A model generated the notes under the pieces. It was not told the DNA's origin. It made no database searches and was given only the letters and a program-made list of their open reading frames with translations. Shown here in pieces: positions 1-8,816 of a stretch of 64,000 nt of DNA; positions within the stretch are counted from its first letter, which is position 1, and each line of letters starts with the position of its first letter. The position numbers were made by a program, and so were the translations under genes. The stretch comes from Spiribacter vilamensis. GTDB lineage: Bacteria > Pseudomonadota > Gammaproteobacteria > Nitrococcales > Nitrococcaceae. The stretch covers positions 1,958,501 to 2,022,500 of the forward strand of contig NZ_SHLI01000001.1 in assembly GCF_004217415.1 (NCBI RefSeq). Reading direction: 5' to 3'.

Positions 1-434
1 GTATCGAGACCGGCCGCGAGGCGCGCGTGAGTCTTGCCACCGGCGACACACTGACCGGCACGGTGCGCAATATCGGCGGTGCGGCGGAGCCGGGATCGCG
101 GACGTTTCGCGTCGAGGTGGCGGCCGCCAATCCCGATGCACTGCCGGTGGGTGTCAGCGCCACCATCCGCATTCCCCTCGACCCCGCCCGGGCCCACTTC
201 CTGAGTCCCGCCTGGCTGGCGCTGGCGGAATCCGGCGAGGTCGGTGTCAAGACGGTGGATGCGGACAATCGTGTGGTCTTTGAGCCGGTGGACATCGTTC
301 GCACTCAGCGTGATGGCGTGTGGGTCACCGGACTGGCCGACCCGGTTCGGCTGATCACGGTGGGACAGGGCTTTGTCCGCGCGGGCGACACGGTGAATCC
401 GGTGCCGGTCGACGCCTCCGTCAGCGACGGTTGA
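1..434 (+). CDS. RND efflux periplasmic adaptor (HlyD/MFP family), C-terminal part
   Basis: The frame is already open at base 3 (I-E-T-G-R-E...) and stops at 432-434, so this is the last ~143 residues of a gene that begins outside the window. It contains the beta-barrel and membrane-proximal domains of membrane fusion proteins: a TGTVRNIGG strand, a segment on values 'set' by the barrel (LPVGVSATIRIP), then a C-terminal domain with QGFVRAGDTVNPVPV. Adaptors of this family bridge an inner-membrane RND pump and an outer-membrane channel. The permease starts 4 bp after the stop, which supports the assignment. Substrate cannot be told from this fragment. Confidence 0.85.
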   Translation, partial: IETGREARVSLATGDTLTGTVRNIGGAAEPGSRTFRVEVAAANPDALPVGVSATIRIPLDPARAHFLSPAWLALAESGEVGVKTVDADNRVVFEPVDIVRTQRDGVWVTGLADPVRLITVGQGFVRAGDTVNPVPVDASVSDG

Positions 435-438
435 CCCC

Positions 439-3400
439 GTGCGTGCGCTGATCGACGCCGTTTTCAGCCGCAGCCGTTCCGTGACGCTGGTGCTGGTGCT
501 GATCCTCATTATGGGATCTGTGGCCTATCAGAACATCCCCAAGGAGGCGGAGCCCGACGTCAATATCCCGGTGATCTATGTCTCCATGGGCTACGAGGGA
601 ATCTCGCCGGAGGACGCCGAGCGCCTGCTCGTCCGGCCCATGGAGCGCGAGCTCTCGAGCATTGAGGGCCTGAACGAGATCAAGGGCACTGCCACCGAGG
701 GTTTCGCCTCGGTGTTGCTCGAGTTCGACGCCGGATTCGATGCCGACCAGGCGCTGGATGATGTGCGCGAGGGGGTGGATATCGCCCGCTCGGAACTGCC
801 CCGGGGCGCCGAAGAGCCACGGGTGAACGAGGTCAACGTGGCGCTCTTCCCGGTGCTCACCGTGGCCCTGTCAGGTGCTGTGCCGGAGCGCACGCTGATC
901 GACACCGCGAGGCGGTTGCAGGATGAGGCCGAAGCCCTGCCCGGCGTGCTCGAGGCGGATATCGGCGGTAATCGCGAGGAGCTGCTCGAGGTCATCGTCG
1001 ATGACCGGGTCATGCAGACCTACGATATCTCCTACGCCGATCTGTTCAATCGGGTTGACCGCAACAATCGCCTGATCGCCGCCGGGGCGCTGGATACCGG
1101 TGCGGGGCGCTTGTCGGTCAAGGTCCCCGGCGTTATCGAAGACATGAACGATGTCCTCGGTCTGCCGGTGAAGGTTGTCGACGACCGGGTGGTCACCTTC
1201 GGTGATGTCGCCGACGTACGCCGTACGTTCAAGGACGCCAGCGAGTTCGCCCGGGTCAATGGCGAGCCGGCGGTGACGCTGGAGATCTCCAAGCGCGTCG
1301 GCGCCAACATCATCGAGGTCAACAACCAGGTCCGCCGGATCGTGGAGGCCAGCCGTGCGGAGTGGCCGGCCTCCCTCGATGTGACCTATCTCCAGGACCG
1401 CTCCGAGGACATCCGGACCATGCTTCGGGACCTGCAGAACAACGTTCTGACCGCGGTGGTGCTGGTCATGATCGTGGTGGTAGCGGCCATGGGCTGGCGT
1501 CCGGCGCTGCTGGTGGGGCTCGCCATTCCGGGCTCGTTCCTGGCCGGGATTCTCGCCATCCACGCGATGGGCTACACGATGAATATCGTCGTGCTGTTCA
1601 GTCTTATCCTGGTGGTGGGCATGCTTGTCGACGCCGCCATCGTGGTGGTTGAACTCGCCGAGCGTCGCCTCACGGACGGCGAGTCGGCCCTCGAGGCCTA
1701 TCGCTATGGCGCCTGGCGCATGAGCTGGCCGATCATCGCGGCCACCATCACCACGCTATCGGTCTTCGTGCCGCTGCTGTTCTGGGGCGGCGTGGTCGGC
1801 CAGTTCATGAAGTACCTGCCGATCACGGTGATCGTCACGCTGACGGCCTCGCTCGCCATGGCGCTGGTGTTCATACCGGTGCTGGGCGGTCGTTTCGGCC
1901 GTCGGGAGCGTGCCCGCGGCAGCCACCATCGCCGCGTGCGCATCGCCGAGGATGGCGACCTGGAGACCCTTGATGGATTCAGTGGTGGCTATGTACGGCT
2001 GCTGCGCGGCGCGCTGCGGATGCCCGGCACGGTGCTGGTGGTGGTCGTGGCCACGGTGGTGGCGACCTACATGCTCTATGCCCGCTTCGGGGCAGGGGTG
2101 GAGTTCTTCCCCTCCACCGAGCCCGATTACGCCCGGGTCCAGGTCCAGGCACGGGGTGATCTGTCCATTCACGAGAAAGACACGCTGGTCCGGGCGGTGG
2201 AATCCCGCCTCGAGGGCTTCGACGAAGTTGATTTCGCCTATGCCCGGACCTTCGCCGATCCGACCCGCACTGGTGGGCAGTCGCTGGCCCGGGATGCCAT
2301 CGGCGTGGTGCAGCTCGATTTCGTCGACTGGACGCAGCGTCGGCAGGCGGCGGTGATCATCGAGGATATCCGTGCCGCTCTGGCGGATATCCCCGGCATC
2401 CGGATCCAGATTGCCGAGCAGAGCCAGGGACCGGGACAGGCCAAACCGGTCGAGCTCCGGGTCTCCGGGCAGCCGGATCGCCTGGCAACGGGGGTCGAGG
2501 TCCTGCGCTCACGGATGGACCGGCTGGGCGGCTTCGCCGATGTCGAGGACAACCGGCCACTGCCGGGCATCGAGTGGGCGCTGCAGGTGGACCGGGAAAA
2601 GGCGGCCCGTTACGACGCCGATGTCCAGGGCGTGGGCAATGCCGTCCAGCTTGTCACGACCGGCGTGCTGATCGCCGATTACCGGCCGGATAGCGCCGAT
2701 GACGAGGTGGATATCCGGGTGCGCTATCCGCTGGCGGATCGCAGTCTCGATCGCCTGGGCCAACTGCGGGTCCCGACCCGTCACGGGCAGGTGCCGGTGA
2801 GTCATTTCGTCGCCTTCGAGCCGTCGCCGAAGACCGGGACGCTGGAGCGGGTCAACGGCGAGCGGGTGCTGACCATCAACGCCGATGTCGAGTCCGGTCG
2901 GCTGGTGGACGAGCGGGTGCAGGCGTTGCGGGAATCGATCGCCGACGATCCCCTGCCCGAGGGCGTGAGCGTCCAGTTCAAGGGTGAGGACGAGGATCAG
3001 CGCGAAGCGCAGTCGTTCCTGACCCTGGCCTTCGGGGTGGCGATTGCCCTGATGTGTATTATCCTGCTGACGCAGTTCAACAGCGTCTGGCAGACATTGC
3101 TGGTGCTCTCCGCCATCGTGCTGTCCACCGGCGGCGTGCTGCTCGGGCTCATGATCACGCAGCGACCGTTCAGCATTGTCATGGGCGGGGTTGGCATGAT
3201 CGCGCTGGCGGGCATCGTGGTGAATAACAACATCGTGCTGATCGACACCTATAACGGCCTGCGTGCCGAGGGCCAGCCGATCGCCGAGGCGATTCTGCGG
3301 ACCGCCGCCCAGCGCCTGCGCCCGGTGCTGCTTACGTCGGTAACCACGGTGCTGGGGCTAATGCCCATGGTGCTCAAGCTGAATGTTGATCTGCTGGGCC

Positions 3401-3579
3401 GAAGCGTCGAGTTCAATGCACCCTCCACCCAGTGGTGGGCGCAGCTTTCGGCGACCATCGCCGGCGGCCTTGGCTTTGCGACGGTGCTCACGCTGGTGCT
3501 CACGCCCTGTCTGCTGATGCTCGGGCATAATATGCACCAGGCGCTGACGCGCCGGAAAACGGGGGGAACAGGGGCATGA
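439..3579 (+). CDS. RND (HAE1/AcrB-type) efflux permease
   Basis: Full-length inner-membrane RND pump of 1046 residues, the normal size for the AcrB family. It starts with GTG at 439. A transmembrane segment near residues 14-30 is followed by the typical IPKEAEPDVNIP entry to the first porter domain. The TM4 relay segment reads GMLVDAAIVVVE; it keeps one aspartate (D398), while AcrB has a pair (D407/D408). A second large periplasmic loop and a closing six-helix bundle follow, with a GIVVNNNIVLID-like TM10 motif. It is proton-motive-force driven, works with the adaptor upstream, and shares a 4-bp ATGA overlap with the next gene. No outer-membrane channel gene is visible. Substrate unknown. Confidence 0.93.
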   Translation: MRALIDAVFSRSRSVTLVLVLILIMGSVAYQNIPKEAEPDVNIPVIYVSMGYEGISPEDAERLLVRPMERELSSIEGLNEIKGTATEGFASVLLEFDAGFDADQALDDVREGVDIARSELPRGAEEPRVNEVNVALFPVLTVALSGAVPERTLIDTARRLQDEAEALPGVLEADIGGNREELLEVIVDDRVMQTYDISYADLFNRVDRNNRLIAAGALDTGAGRLSVKVPGVIEDMNDVLGLPVKVVDDRVVTFGDVADVRRTFKDASEFARVNGEPAVTLEISKRVGANIIEVNNQVRRIVEASRAEWPASLDVTYLQDRSEDIRTMLRDLQNNVLTAVVLVMIVVVAAMGWRPALLVGLAIPGSFLAGILAIHAMGYTMNIVVLFSLILVVGMLVDAAIVVVELAERRLTDGESALEAYRYGAWRMSWPIIAATITTLSVFVPLLFWGGVVGQFMKYLPITVIVTLTASLAMALVFIPVLGGRFGRRERARGSHHRRVRIAEDGDLETLDGFSGGYVRLLRGALRMPGTVLVVVVATVVATYMLYARFGAGVEFFPSTEPDYARVQVQARGDLSIHEKDTLVRAVESRLEGFDEVDFAYARTFADPTRTGGQSLARDAIGVVQLDFVDWTQRRQAAVIIEDIRAALADIPGIRIQIAEQSQGPGQAKPVELRVSGQPDRLATGVEVLRSRMDRLGGFADVEDNRPLPGIEWALQVDREKAARYDADVQGVGNAVQLVTTGVLIADYRPDSADDEVDIRVRYPLADRSLDRLGQLRVPTRHGQVPVSHFVAFEPSPKTGTLERVNGERVLTINADVESGRLVDERVQALRESIADDPLPEGVSVQFKGEDEDQREAQSFLTLAFGVAIALMCIILLTQFNSVWQTLLVLSAIVLSTGGVLLGLMITQRPFSIVMGGVGMIALAGIVVNNNIVLIDTYNGLRAEGQPIAEAILRTAAQRLRPVLLTSVTTVLGLMPMVLKLNVDLLGRSVEFNAPSTQWWAQLSATIAGGLGFATVLTLVLTPCLLMLGHNMHQALTRRKTGGTGA

Positions 3580-4178
3580 AGCTTTTCACATCGCCAACGT
3601 CGCCTTATGCGCGCCTGGTACGGGTCACGCTGATCGAAAAGCATCTCCAGGATCGCGTCGATTATCGCTTCGTCGATCCGTGGGCGTCGCCGGCGGAACT
3701 GCTTGCGGTCAACACCAACTGCCGGGTGCCGACGCTGGTCATGCCGAGCGGCCAGGTGCTGACCGAGGCCGGCGTCATCGTGCTTTTCCTGGAGCGGCGC
3801 TATCCGGAACCGCGGCTGATGCCGCGCGATGCCGTCGAACGAGTGCATGCGCGGCTCGGACAGGCCCTCGGCTGTGTCGATGCCGGGGTCGGCGTGATCA
3901 CCGAGCGTCGCTATGGCGACCCCGATACGCCGCTCGCCCGGCGGCGCTTCGAGGCGCTCCGGCGTGCCACCGACAGCGTGGCCGATGACGTCGATCCGGG
4001 TGCCTCGGCGCAGGACCCGGACCTCGGTGACCTGGCCGCGGCACTGGCCCTCGACTGGGTGCGGTTCCGCTTCGGCGCGGAGGTCCCGTGGCGTGATCGG
4101 CAGCCAGCGGTGGGCGACTGGCTCGATCAGCTCCTCGGGCGGATGTCGTTCGCGGCGACGACGCCGCCGGACGCCTGA
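3576..4178 (+). CDS. Glutathione S-transferase-family protein
   Basis: A 200-residue protein with a thioredoxin-fold N-domain (about 1-75) and a helical C-domain. The start resembles bacterial beta/theta-like GSTs: LFTSPTSPYARLVR carries the candidate catalytic serine. VPTLVM has the cis-proline loop and LTEAGVIVLFLE the glutathione gamma-glutamyl contact. The ATG overlaps the stop of the RND permease (ATGA), so it is very likely translationally coupled to the pump. That link suggests a role in detoxifying or tagging compounds also handled by efflux, but this is inference and many such proteins have no known substrate. Confidence 0.85.
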   Translation: MKLFTSPTSPYARLVRVTLIEKHLQDRVDYRFVDPWASPAELLAVNTNCRVPTLVMPSGQVLTEAGVIVLFLERRYPEPRLMPRDAVERVHARLGQALGCVDAGVGVITERRYGDPDTPLARRRFEALRRATDSVADDVDPGASAQDPDLGDLAAALALDWVRFRFGAEVPWRDRQPAVGDWLDQLLGRMSFAATTPPDA

Positions 4179-4190
4179 CCCGTCCGTCCC

Positions 4191-4883
4191 GTGGAATCCG
4201 CCCGCCGACAGGCGTTTGCCGATGGCCTGAAGGCCGTCGGGCCCATGGTCGCCGCGATTGTGCCATTCGGTATGACCGCCGGGGTGGCGGGGCTCGACGC
4301 CGGGCTTGGCGCGGCGTTGACGATGGGGATGTCGCTGATCGTCTTCGCCGGTGCCTCGCAGATCGCGAGCATCCAGCTCATCGATGCCGGTGCCGCGGTG
4401 CCGCTGGTGGTGATTACGGCGCTGATCATCAACCTGCGCATGCTCATGTACAGCGCCCACCTGGCACCGCATTTCCATCACCTGACCCTGGGCTGGCGCT
4501 CGTTGATGGCCTATATCCTCACCGACCAGGCTTATGCCCTGACCATTTCGCGGGTGATGAGCGAGGGCGGTGAGCGCTACAGTCACTGGTTCTACCTCGG
4601 CGTGGCGCTGCCCCTCTGGGGCGTCTGGCAGCTGGCGACCGCGTTCGGCTACTGGGCCGGCACCGCGATGCCGCCGTCCTGGGAGCTGGGGTTCATTGTC
4701 CCGCTGATCTTTCTGTCGCTGCTGATGATGTCGATCAACAGCCGCCCCGGCGTCATCGCGGCGCTGGTGGCCGGGTCGCTGTCGGTGCTGGGCCGTGATC
4801 TGCCCGCCGGGCTGGGGCTGATCCTGGCCTCGCTGGTCGGGATCGCCGCGGGTGTCATCGTGGAGGAGTGGCGGCGTGATTGA
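4191..4883 (+). CDS. azlC: AzlC-family amino-acid exporter, large subunit
   Basis: A 230-residue membrane protein of the AzlC/YgaZ family, which exports branched-chain amino acids or similar compounds together with a small AzlD partner. The family opening is clear: an amphipathic FADGLKAVGPMVAAIVPFGMTAGVAG segment (positions about 6-31), the ASQIASIQLIDAG motif, and NLRMLMYSAHLAPH. Start is a GTG at 4191, 12 bp after the GST-family stop, without a strong ribosome-binding site. Its last 8 bp overlap azlD. Substrate specificity cannot be read from the sequence. Confidence 0.9.
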   Translation: MESARRQAFADGLKAVGPMVAAIVPFGMTAGVAGLDAGLGAALTMGMSLIVFAGASQIASIQLIDAGAAVPLVVITALIINLRMLMYSAHLAPHFHHLTLGWRSLMAYILTDQAYALTISRVMSEGGERYSHWFYLGVALPLWGVWQLATAFGYWAGTAMPPSWELGFIVPLIFLSLLMMSINSRPGVIAALVAGSLSVLGRDLPAGLGLILASLVGIAAGVIVEEWRRD

Positions 4884-5196
4884 TCCGCTCTGGGGCATTA
4901 CCGTGGTGATCGGTGCGGGCACATTCGCCTGGCGCGGGGCGTTTCTGGTGTTCGGTCACGGCCTGCAGATGCCCGATCTGGTACGCCGTGGCCTCAACTA
5001 CGTCCCGCCGGCGGTTTTTGCCGCCCTGGTATTGCCCGGGCTTGTCCAGTGGCAGGCGGACGGGACGGTGGACGCGGCCCGGCTGCTGGCCGGTGCGCTG
5101 GCCGGCTGGGTGGCCTGGCGAACGCGGTCGATCCTGCCGACGATGATTATCGGCATGATCGCGCTCTGGGGCCTGCGGGCGCTCCTCCCCGCCTGA
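4876..5196 (+). CDS. azlD: AzlD-family amino-acid exporter, small subunit
   Basis: A small hydrophobic protein (106 residues) of the AzlD family, partner of AzlC. I chose the GTG at 4876 because a GGAGGAG ribosome-binding site lies at 4863-4869 and the protein then starts MIDPLWGITVVIGAGTFAWR, as the family does; an upstream GTG at 4852 would only add residues encoded by the azlC overlap. About four transmembrane helices are visible, with the conserved RRGLNYVPPAVFAALVLP stretch. It overlaps azlC by 8 bp. Confidence 0.88.
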   Translation: MIDPLWGITVVIGAGTFAWRGAFLVFGHGLQMPDLVRRGLNYVPPAVFAALVLPGLVQWQADGTVDAARLLAGALAGWVAWRTRSILPTMIIGMIALWGLRALLPA

Positions 5197-5254
5197 TGGA
5201 CGCGAAGCCGATGGCAATGGCATATCATGGAGACAGCAACGGGTAGGTGAGCGC

Positions 5255-6214
5255 ATGGATCAGGCGGCGGAAATGCAGATGTTCGTCCGGGCGGTGGACC
5301 GCGGGAGCTTCTCCTCGGCCGCCCGCGATCTCGATCTCACGCCTTCGGCGGTCAGTAAACAGATCCGCCGGCTCGAGGATCGGCTCGGGGTGCGTCTTTT
5401 CAACCGAACGACCCGGCGCGTGAGCCTGACCGAGGTCGGATCGGCCTATTACGAGCGCTGCTCGCGGATCATCCAGGAGATCCAGGAGGCCGAGGAGGCG
5501 GTCACCGCGCTCAATGAAAACCCCCGTGGCACGCTGCGCGTGGCGGCGACGGTGGCATTCGGCCGGGTCGAGGTGCTGCCGCGGATCCAGGAATTCCTCG
5601 AGCGTTATCCCGAGCTCAATATCGAGTTCGAGCTCACCGACCGCCAGGTGGATCTGATCGAGGAGGGGATCGATGTCGCCATCCAGTGGCGCGAGCAGAT
5701 GGACGATCCCTCGCTCGTCGCCCGGCGGCTGTGCGTCAATCGGCGGATCATCTGTGCCTCACCGGATTACATCGCCCGTCACGGGGCCCCCGCGACCCCC
5801 GAGGAGCTCCTCTCGCACAACTGCCTCACGCTCTACGAGGTCTCCCAGTTCAACGACTGGGCGTTCGAGGATCCGGCGCAGGGGCATCGCACACTCCATG
5901 TCAAAGGCAACTTCCGGGCCAATACCGCCGACGCGCTCTACGAGGCCGCCCTGGCAGGTGTCGGGCTGGCGCGGCTGTCCACCTGGCTGGTGATGCCGGC
6001 GATCCGGCGTGGCGACCTGGTGCCGGTGCTGCCTCAGTATCCCCACGAGCGCTCGGCGTACTTCCTGCTCTACCCCCATCGCCGTCACCTGTCGCGCAAG
6101 GTCCGGGCGTTCGTGGACTTTCTCGTCGAGGTGTTCACCCCGGTCCCGCCCTGGGAGCGGGAAGGGGTCGAGTTTACCGAGGCCGAGTGGCGGGAGCGGA
6201 TCGAGCGGGGCTGA
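5255..6214 (+). CDS. LysR-family transcriptional regulator
   Basis: A 319-residue LysR-type regulator. The N-terminal winged helix-turn-helix is textbook: MQMFVRAVDRGSFSSAARDL, then LTPSAVSKQIRRLEDRLG and LFNRTTRRVSLTEVG (residues about 7-62). A linker helix and a two-lobed co-inducer domain follow (residues about 90-290), of the CrgA/DsdC-like PBP2 type. A likely -10 (TATCAT, 5223-5228) lies ahead of an AGGTGAG ribosome-binding site. It points the same way as azlCD and ends flush against tspO on the other strand. Its target genes are not evident; azlCD, tspO or gloA are candidates only by proximity. Confidence 0.92.
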   Translation: MDQAAEMQMFVRAVDRGSFSSAARDLDLTPSAVSKQIRRLEDRLGVRLFNRTTRRVSLTEVGSAYYERCSRIIQEIQEAEEAVTALNENPRGTLRVAATVAFGRVEVLPRIQEFLERYPELNIEFELTDRQVDLIEEGIDVAIQWREQMDDPSLVARRLCVNRRIICASPDYIARHGAPATPEELLSHNCLTLYEVSQFNDWAFEDPAQGHRTLHVKGNFRANTADALYEAALAGVGLARLSTWLVMPAIRRGDLVPVLPQYPHERSAYFLLYPHRRHLSRKVRAFVDFLVEVFTPVPPWEREGVEFTEAEWRERIERG

Positions 6215-6727
6215 TCAGGCCGGCGGCGCCGGCCCGTTGAGCAGGATAATGGCGATGTTCAGGTAGCCGGCATAGCTCACCCAGACCAGGTAAGGAGCGA
6301 GCAGCCACGCGGCCGGCGGATGGACGCGTCGGAACCGCAGCATGGTCAGCGCGATGAGCGCCCACAGCACCACCAGGTCCACCAGCGCCAGATCGGGGCG
6401 GTGCCACTGGAAAAACAGAATACTCCACAGGCCGTTGGCGCCGAGCTGGGCGATGAAGGGCACGAGCACCGCCAGTCCGGCGACCAGGCCGATACGCCGC
6501 CACACCTGCCAGGCCGCGGCGATCATCAGGACGTAGAGCGCCGTCCAGGCAATCGGGAAGAGCAGATCCGGCGGGGTCAGCGGCGGCTTCTCGAGCGCCG
6601 CGTACCAGTCGCCGGGCGGGCTGAGGACACCGCCCATGGCGGCGATCACCACCAGCAGTGTCCAGCCGGCCAGTCCCCATCGGTCGCGACGCCGGTTATC
6701 CATGGGCCGGTCGCCACCGGCGGCCAT
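6215..6727 (-). CDS. tspO: TspO/MBR-family membrane protein
   Basis: A 170-residue five-helix membrane protein of the TspO (translocator/peripheral benzodiazepine receptor) family, which binds porphyrins and acts in tetrapyrrole or stress signalling. Family hallmarks are present: WYAALEKPPLTPPDLLFPIAW in the first loop/helix 2, ANGLWSILFFQWHRPDLALVD in the middle, and PYLVWVSYAGYLNIAIILLN in the last helix. Its ATG overlaps the gloA stop by one base (TAATG), so the two are probably one transcript. The stop codon touches the stop of the convergent LysR gene. Confidence 0.9.
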   Translation of the reverse strand: MAAGGDRPMDNRRRDRWGLAGWTLLVVIAAMGGVLSPPGDWYAALEKPPLTPPDLLFPIAWTALYVLMIAAAWQVWRRIGLVAGLAVLVPFIAQLGANGLWSILFFQWHRPDLALVDLVVLWALIALTMLRFRRVHPPAAWLLAPYLVWVSYAGYLNIAIILLNGPAPPA

Positions 6728-7170
6728 TACCAGCTCCCCGTGTTGGCCATCGACGCCCAGGGTTCCTGTGCGGGGAGCGGATCGCCGGATTGCAGCAGCT
6801 CGACGGAGATACCGTCCGGCGACTTGACGAAGGCCATGTGGCCGTCCCGCGGGGGGCGGTTGATGGTGACGCCGTTGTCCATCAGGTGCTGGCAGAGGCC
6901 GTAGATATCGTCGACGCGATAGGCCAGGTGCCCGAAGTTGCGGCCGCCGTTATAGGTCTCCGGGTCCCAGTTGTAGGTCAGCTCGAGCATCGGTGCGCGA
7001 TCGCTCGACCGGGCCCGGTCGCCGTCCGCCGGCGCGGCCAGGAAGATCAGCGTGAACCGGCCCTTCTCGCTGTCGTGGCGGTTGATCTCCTCCATGCCCA
7101 GCAAACCGCAGTAGAACTTGAGGGATTCATCGATATCACTGATTCGAACCATCGTGTGCAGGTACTGCAT
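6727..7170 (-). CDS. gloA: Lactoylglutathione lyase (glyoxalase I)
   Basis: A 147-residue glyoxalase I, which isomerises the hemithioacetal of methylglyoxal and glutathione to S-lactoylglutathione. The expected metal ligands are all placed: H5 (MQYLHTMVRI), E63 (MLELTYNWD), H81 (NFGHLAYRV) and E124 (DGISVELLQ). The length and the absence of long insertions fit the short nickel/cobalt-type bacterial GloA. It is close to glycerol catabolism genes, a route that can raise methylglyoxal, and is followed by tspO in the same direction. Confidence 0.94.
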   Translation of the reverse strand: MQYLHTMVRISDIDESLKFYCGLLGMEEINRHDSEKGRFTLIFLAAPADGDRARSSDRAPMLELTYNWDPETYNGGRNFGHLAYRVDDIYGLCQHLMDNGVTINRPPRDGHMAFVKSPDGISVELLQSGDPLPAQEPWASMANTGSW

Positions 7171-7213
7171 TCAGCCTCCGGGGAATTCGTGTGTCACTGC
7201 GATCATAGCGTTT

Positions 7214-8707
7214 TCAGTGCCCGTTGGTCAGGGTCCGGCGGACGGCGTCGTGCCAGCCCTCGACGATATGCTCCCGCGACTGATGGGTGATCGTCGGCTT
7301 GAAGCGGGCATCCAGCGACCATTGCGATTCGAGGCTCTCCAGCGATTCGTAGAGCCCGTGCTGCAGTCCGGCCAGGTAGGCCGCGCCCAGGGCGGTGGTC
7401 TCGATAATCCGGGGCCGCTCGACGTCGAGCCCGGTCAGATCGGCGAGCCGCTGCAACAGCCAGCTGTTGGCCACCATGCCGCCATCGACCCGTAGCGTTG
7501 CCTGCTGGGTCCGGGAGTCATCGGCCATGGCCTCGAGCAGGTCACCGGTCTGCAGGCAGACCGAATCCAGCGCCGCGTGGACGAATTCGGCCACGCCCGT
7601 GTTGCGCGTCAGCCCGAAGATCGCCCCGCGGGCGTTGGGGTCCCACCACGGGGCGCCGAGGCCGGTGAACGCCGGGACCATGTAGAGGCCTTCGGCGTCG
7701 GCATCGTTGGCAAGCCCCTCACTCTGCGAGGCGTGGGCGATGATCCCCAGCTCGTCGCGCAGCCACTGGATGGCCGCGCCGGCGATGAAGATCGCTCCCT
7801 CCAGCGCGTAAGTCGGTTGGCCATTGATGCGGTAGGCCGTGGTGGTGAGCATGCGGTTTTTGGAGGGCACCGCCTGATCGCCGGTGTTCATCAGCGCGAA
7901 ACAGCCGGTGCCGTAAGTGCTCTTGATCATGCCGGGTCGGAAGCAGCACTGGCCGACAACGGCGGCGTGCTGGTCGCCGGCGATGCCCTCGATGGGCAGC
8001 TCGGTACCGAGGATGTCCGCCTCGGTCGTGCCGAAATCGTCGGCACTGTCGAGGACCTCGGGGAGGATCCCGGCCGGGATGTTGAAGAGCTTCAGCAGAT
8101 CGTCATCCCAGGCCTGGCGATGGATGTTGAACAGCAGGGTGCGGCTGGCGTTGGTGGCGTCGGTGGCATGGCTGCGTCCGCCGGTGAGCTTCCACAGCAA
8201 CCAGGTGTCGACGGTGCCGAAGGCGAGTTCGCCCTTCCGGGCCCGCTCGCGGGTGCCGCGGACATTGTCGAGGATCCAGGCGATCTTGGTGGCGGCGAAA
8301 TACGGGTCGAGCAGCAGACCGGTGCGCTCGGCCACCATCGCCTCGTGGCCGGCGGACTTGAGCGCGGCGCAGCGCTCCGCGGTGCGACGATCCTGCCAGA
8401 CGATGGCGTTGTGGACGGGTTCGCCGGTGCGCCGGTCCCAGACAATGGTGGTCTCGCGCTGGTTGGTGATGCCGATGGTGCGGGCGTGGACACCGGCCGC
8501 CTTGGCGGCCTTGATGGCACGCCGGGCGGTGTCGACCGTGGTGTGGAAGAGGTCCTGGGGCTCGTGCTCCACCCAGCCGCTGTGGGGGTAATGCTGGGGG
8601 AACTCCTCCTGCGCGGTGGCGACGATGTTGCCTTCGAGATCGAAGACGATCGCCCGGGAGCTCGTCGTCCCCTGATCGATGGCCAGGATGCCTTTGTTAT
8701 CCGCCAT
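7214..8707 (-). CDS. glpK: Glycerol kinase
   Basis: Glycerol kinase of 497 residues, the usual size. I chose the ATG at 8707 because the protein then starts [20 protein letters not shown] and a GGAGGAGAG ribosome-binding site sits just upstream; the frame is open further out but without support. FGGY signatures are clear: the phosphate-1 loop [33 protein letters not shown] and [14 protein letters not shown] ATPase motifs. It phosphorylates glycerol to sn-glycerol-3-phosphate for GlpD. It is divergent from glpR and the glycerol transport operon. Confidence 0.97.
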   Translation of the reverse strand: MADNKGILAIDQGTTSSRAIVFDLEGNIVATAQEEFPQHYPHSGWVEHEPQDLFHTTVDTARRAIKAAKAAGVHARTIGITNQRETTIVWDRRTGEPVHNAIVWQDRRTAERCAALKSAGHEAMVAERTGLLLDPYFAATKIAWILDNVRGTRERARKGELAFGTVDTWLLWKLTGGRSHATDATNASRTLLFNIHRQAWDDDLLKLFNIPAGILPEVLDSADDFGTTEADILGTELPIEGIAGDQHAAVVGQCCFRPGMIKSTYGTGCFALMNTGDQAVPSKNRMLTTTAYRINGQPTYALEGAIFIAGAAIQWLRDELGIIAHASQSEGLANDADAEGLYMVPAFTGLGAPWWDPNARGAIFGLTRNTGVAEFVHAALDSVCLQTGDLLEAMADDSRTQQATLRVDGGMVANSWLLQRLADLTGLDVERPRIIETTALGAAYLAGLQHGLYESLESLESQWSLDARFKPTITHQSREHIVEGWHDAVRRTLTNGH

Positions 8708-8730
8708 GCTGCTGCTCTCCTCCGGTGTGA

Positions 8731-8758
8731 TTGCGCCCTTGTTGTATGTCGGTATGAT
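8731..8758 (+). promoter_or_regulatory. Candidate glpR promoter
   Basis: TTGCGC (8731-8736), a 16-bp spacer and TATGAT (8753-8758) read rightwards into glpR, 58 bp before its GTG. The -10 lies on the same bases as the -10 proposed for the leftward glpK promoter, so the two promoters would compete. TATGATCGAA (8753-8762) matches nine of ten positions of the enterobacterial GlpR half-site as I remember it. Prediction only. Confidence 0.45.
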
Positions 8759-8781
8759 CGAAGCCAAACGAAAAATGTCAA
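8754..8781 (-). promoter_or_regulatory. Candidate glpK promoter
   Basis: On the minus strand a perfect -35 TTGACA (plus bases 8776-8781) is followed after 16 bp by GATCAT (8754-8759), reading towards glpK, whose ATG is 47 bp away. A near-match to a GlpR half-site overlaps the -10. Prediction only. Confidence 0.5.
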
Positions 8782-8802
8782 GTTCGGTGCTCACAACCGA
8801 AC
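8782..8802. promoter_or_regulatory. Inverted repeat upstream of glpR
   Basis: GTTCGG (8782-8787) and CCGAAC (8797-8802) form a perfect 6-bp inverted repeat with a 9-base centre, between the glpK -35 and the glpR ribosome-binding site. Its right part, TCACAACCGAACGC (8791-8804), recurs exactly, in inverted orientation, inside glpD. A regulator site or a leader hairpin are both possible. Confidence 0.4.
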
Positions 8803-8816
8803 GCAGGAGGAGTGGC

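Noticed and set aside
3249..4922. Long open frame on the minus strand (557 codons)
   Set aside because: It lies opposite the RND, GST and azlC genes, is rich in Arg, His, Gln and Pro, and shows no family motif. GC-rich coding sequence often leaves such antisense frames open.
6218..6234. Perfect GC palindrome GGCCGGC-GGC-GCCGGCC at the lysR/tspO junction as a bidirectional terminator
   Set aside because: It lies in the tspO coding end (Gly-Pro-Ala-Pro-Pro-Ala codons) and has no T-run on either side. Codon composition explains it.
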